Source: Spirochaetes bacterium GWE1_32_154 (GTDB lineage: Bacteria; Spirochaetota; GWE2-31-10). Taken from it: DNA of 64,000 nt. Of this stretch, positions 61,696 to 64,000 are shown one piece after another. The number at the start of each line of letters is the position of its first letter. Position 1 is the first letter of the stretch. Under the pieces are notes generated by a model that did not search any database, was not told the DNA's origin, and worked only from the letters and a program-made list of their open reading frames with translations. The stretch spans positions 69,568 to 133,567 of the forward strand of contig MIAY01000017.1 in NCBI GenBank assembly GCA_001829315.1, read 5' to 3'. The position numbers and the translations under genes are program-made.

Positions 61696-63630
61696 TTGAA
61701 AAAAACAATCAAGAATAAAATCATTTTTTCTAATATAATTGTAGTTATTGCTTCACTGATTATAGTTTTATTAATGATAGCAACATTATATATTAAAGAT
61801 ACATTTGCTAGCCGGTTAACAACTATTAAAGATGTTCAAATTAAATGGATGACAATTGAAAGTGACCTTTACTTATCAATGAATACCTGGCTGAACGGGA
61901 AACCGTATGAGAATATTAACCGCAATATTTCTGATATTGATATATTATTGCTTACTATATATGAAGATAGTAATGTTTCATTTTTAATCCCCGGAATTTT
62001 AAAAAAAGAGATTAAATACATGTATGATTTATGGAATCATTCAAAGAAAGATTTTATCAGTCCAATCATACAGAATATTGAAAATTTTGTTATAAAAAAT
62101 ACATTTCTTCAATTAGAAACCAGTGAAAAGATAGCCTCGATTAAAATTAATGAAGAAAATTATTATAAAAAATTAAATTTAAAATCACTTGTCTATAGAA
62201 AATATGAATTAATTGGCGATAAAGATTTAAGCAAATACATCCTTCAGGGTACACGACTGTTTGATCAGGTTGATGTGTTTTACAGCTCTTCAGAAAGCTA
62301 TACAAAAAAAGTCAATAATGTTTTAACATTATCAGCAAAATACTCAAAGATAGCAGATAATTTTTCAACAATTTTTATCATAATGCTTATTTTTGCAGAA
62401 CTGTTTGCAGGTATAATTTTATCAATAAACAACGGTAACAGAATCTCAAAACCAATTTTAAATGCTGCCAATAAACTTATCGATTTTGTCGGTGAAAGCC
62501 TTGATAGAAGAAAATCTTCACGGTATGATGATGAAATATCAAAATTAAACAGTTATGTTGAGCTTCTTCTTACCTATTATGTAGAATTATCTGATATAGC
62601 AAAAAAACTGTCTATTGGAGATACAACTTCACATATTTCTCCGAAATCAGAAAATGATGTTATGGGAAATGCTTTTTTAGGGATTTCAGATTATCTTAAA
62701 TCATTAACAGACGGGGCAAATGAAATAATAAAAGGTAATTATAATCACACTATTATTGAACGATCAGATAAAGATATATTAGCACGAACATACAATAAAT
62801 TAAGCACTTCTATTACAGAATTACTTGAAAAAACGAAGGAAATGACACGACTTGAATCAGAGATTCAAGCAGCTGCTAAAATACAAAGCTCTGTTCTGCC
62901 TCGTAGAGATGAAAACCTGAAAGGTTATGATATTGCTCATATTTCTATCGCAGCAGCTGAGGTTGGTGGTGATAATTATGATTTTAGAACAACAAGAAAC
63001 GGTAACTGGATATCTATCGGTGACGTATCAGGTCATGGTCTTGAAGCCGGTATATTAGCATTAATTGCTCAATCAGCATTTAATTATGGTGCATACCTTT
63101 TTGAACATGAAGAGCGTGAAAACCCGCAAGTTGATATGTATAACTATGTTAATAAAACGCTTGTTTTATTAAGTACCATTAGAGCAGGTTCATATTCATT
63201 TATGACTCAAAATTATTTCTTTGAGAAAGATGGTATTTTTTACTGTGCAGGAGCTCATGAGATTGGTTTATTATATAAAAAAAGTACAAAAACAGTTCTT
63301 GAACTTAAAGAACTATCAGGGACAATACCATTTATGGGTATTATTAATGAAGTAAACGCAATTAACTCAAAATTTCAATTTACCATGGAACAGGGTGATG
63401 TTCTTCTTCTTTACTCTGATGGTTTAATTGAAGCTAAAAATGAAGATGGGGTTCAATATGATGTGTGTGGAGCAAAGAAGTTGCTTAAAGAAATAGGTGA
63501 AAAGGACGTTGATGCGATTAAAGAGCTGATTATCTCTGATCTTACTAACTACTGTGAAAATGGTGATATGAAAAAATATAATGGATGTTTTGCTGATGAT
63601 GTTACAGTGCTTGTGTTAAAAAAACAGTAA
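61696..63630 (+). CDS. membrane SpoIIE/PP2C-type serine phosphatase with HAMP
   Basis: 644 residues starting with TTG at 61696, with AAGG 10 bases upstream. Two membrane helices (about 10-32 and 222-245) bracket an extracytoplasmic helical sensor. HAMP-like segments follow, then a PP2C phosphatase domain (about 410-644): AAEVGGDNYDFRTTRNGNWI, IGDVSGHGLEAGILALIAQS and VLLLYSDGLIEAKNEDGVQY, with the metal-binding Asp residues. Such proteins dephosphorylate anti-sigma-factor antagonists. No partner gene lies in the window. Confidence 0.9.
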   Translation: MKKTIKNKIIFSNIIVVIASLIIVLLMIATLYIKDTFASRLTTIKDVQIKWMTIESDLYLSMNTWLNGKPYENINRNISDIDILLLTIYEDSNVSFLIPGILKKEIKYMYDLWNHSKKDFISPIIQNIENFVIKNTFLQLETSEKIASIKINEENYYKKLNLKSLVYRKYELIGDKDLSKYILQGTRLFDQVDVFYSSSESYTKKVNNVLTLSAKYSKIADNFSTIFIIMLIFAELFAGIILSINNGNRISKPILNAANKLIDFVGESLDRRKSSRYDDEISKLNSYVELLLTYYVELSDIAKKLSIGDTTSHISPKSENDVMGNAFLGISDYLKSLTDGANEIIKGNYNHTIIERSDKDILARTYNKLSTSITELLEKTKEMTRLESEIQAAAKIQSSVLPRRDENLKGYDIAHISIAAAEVGGDNYDFRTTRNGNWISIGDVSGHGLEAGILALIAQSAFNYGAYLFEHEERENPQVDMYNYVNKTLVLLSTIRAGSYSFMTQNYFFEKDGIFYCAGAHEIGLLYKKSTKTVLELKELSGTIPFMGIINEVNAINSKFQFTMEQGDVLLLYSDGLIEAKNEDGVQYDVCGAKKLLKEIGEKDVDAIKELIISDLTNYCENGDMKKYNGCFADDVTVLVLKKQ

Positions 63631-63648
63631 GAAAATATTGAATAATGC

Positions 63649-63675
63649 AAAAAGAGTCCATAAGGACTCTTTTTT
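63649..63675. terminator. bidirectional intrinsic terminator after the SpoIIE phosphatase
   Basis: AAAAAGAGTCC and GGACTCTTTTT pair across ATAA, with T-runs on both strands. It separates the phosphatase gene from the convergent VOC gene. Confidence 0.9.
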
Positions 63676-63719
63676 ATATAAATAGTACAACTAACATTAA
63701 TGTATTAATGAGTGAGTAC

Positions 63720-64000
63720 TCACTTTTTCCATGATTGTAATTCTATAATATTACCATCCGGGTCTTTAGCATACACAAACTTTATGTTTCCAATACCATT
63801 AATCTCTGTACTCACTGTTTCACCTAATCGTGAACCACCAAAAGCAATAATTTCATCCAATGCCAGATCAACATTATCAACTATAAATGCAATATGTGAA
63901 AAACCGGAAGCATTTATCAATTTATTATTACCTGTATACGGTGTTTTATAACTGAATACTTCAATCGTAGGACCATTCTCATCATATCCCGGCATTAATA
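63720..64000 (-). CDS. VOC (glyoxalase/bleomycin-resistance) family protein, C-terminal part
   Basis: The frame enters from the right edge (LLMPGYDENGPTIEVFSY) and ends at 63720. ASGFSHIAFIVDNVDLALDE carries a metal-ligand His, and FVYAKDPDGNIIELQSW is the closing VOC strand with its Glu ligand. About 93 residues are seen; a further 40-50 should lie beyond base 64000. The family covers lyases, dioxygenases and resistance proteins; this one is not assigned. Confidence 0.88.
   Translation of the reverse strand, partial: LMPGYDENGPTIEVFSYKTPYTGNNKLINASGFSHIAFIVDNVDLALDEIIAFGGSRLGETVSTEINGIGNIKFVYAKDPDGNIIELQSWKK

Overview
This 64 kb window is AT-rich, densely packed chromosomal DNA from a Gram-negative-type bacterium. 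The evidence for an outer membrane is a set of probable outer-membrane beta-barrels, lipoproteins with lipoboxes, a LolA-like sorting protein and LolC/D-like transporter genes. The mix of genes (many multi-PAS sensor kinases, PilZ, SpoIIE phosphatase, Rex, GH57 with DUF3536, GH77, DUF3369 response regulator, B12-radical SAM) suits a free-living spirochaete-like anaerobe. That assignment is inference: there is no rRNA gene, and I recognise no tRNA gene. Most start codons follow a good Shine-Dalgarno sequence, and TTG and GTG starts occur.

Layout. 1-9.9 kb (minus strand): an ABC exporter cut by the window edge, a lipoprotein, a ZIP-type transporter with an inserted cyclic-nucleotide domain, a LivK-like lipoprotein translationally coupled to a sensor kinase, a probable outer-membrane protein and an LVIVD-repeat lipoprotein. 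9.9-13.9 kb: a POTRA/barrel protein, sensor kinase and NtrC-type regulator operon behind a sigma-54 promoter. 14-23 kb is a decayed stretch: membrane proteins, malQ, a frameshifted Crp/Fnr gene, GNAT and AraC pseudogenes, and an AAA-ATPase-like gene split by a MjaI-type restriction-modification module. 23.1-29 kb: a six-gene envelope ABC export/lipoprotein-sorting operon with its own sigma-54 promoter. 29-43.8 kb: GH13 alpha-glucosidase, two signalling operons, a hydrolase, a radical SAM protein, rpmB, and an aromatic amino acid lyase with an ArsR regulator. 43.9-64 kb: GH57, a DNA adenine methylase, P-II and Amt, tilS and pth, PilZ, radical SAM, a sensor kinase, rhomboid, a J-domain protein, rex, a SpoIIE phosphatase and a partial VOC protein.

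Two signals stand out. First, about ten copies of one palindromic element (119-120 or 138-139 bp when uninterrupted) are scattered through the window. They share GAGGCTCTTGCAAAAAT-type inverted ends, and eight are flanked by a perfect 4-bp direct duplication. Their internal hairpins differ between copies by compensatory changes. The element has broken an AraC gene, supplied the last residues of a DNA methylase and been read in frame inside a lipoprotein signal sequence. I see no transposase for it here. Second, a paired 20-bp palindrome (TGTCGGGTAAATTACCGACA type, 22 bp centre to centre) sits upstream of textbook sigma-54 promoters at both the NtrC operon and the ABC export operon. This predicts that the local two-component system autoregulates and switches on the envelope export operon.
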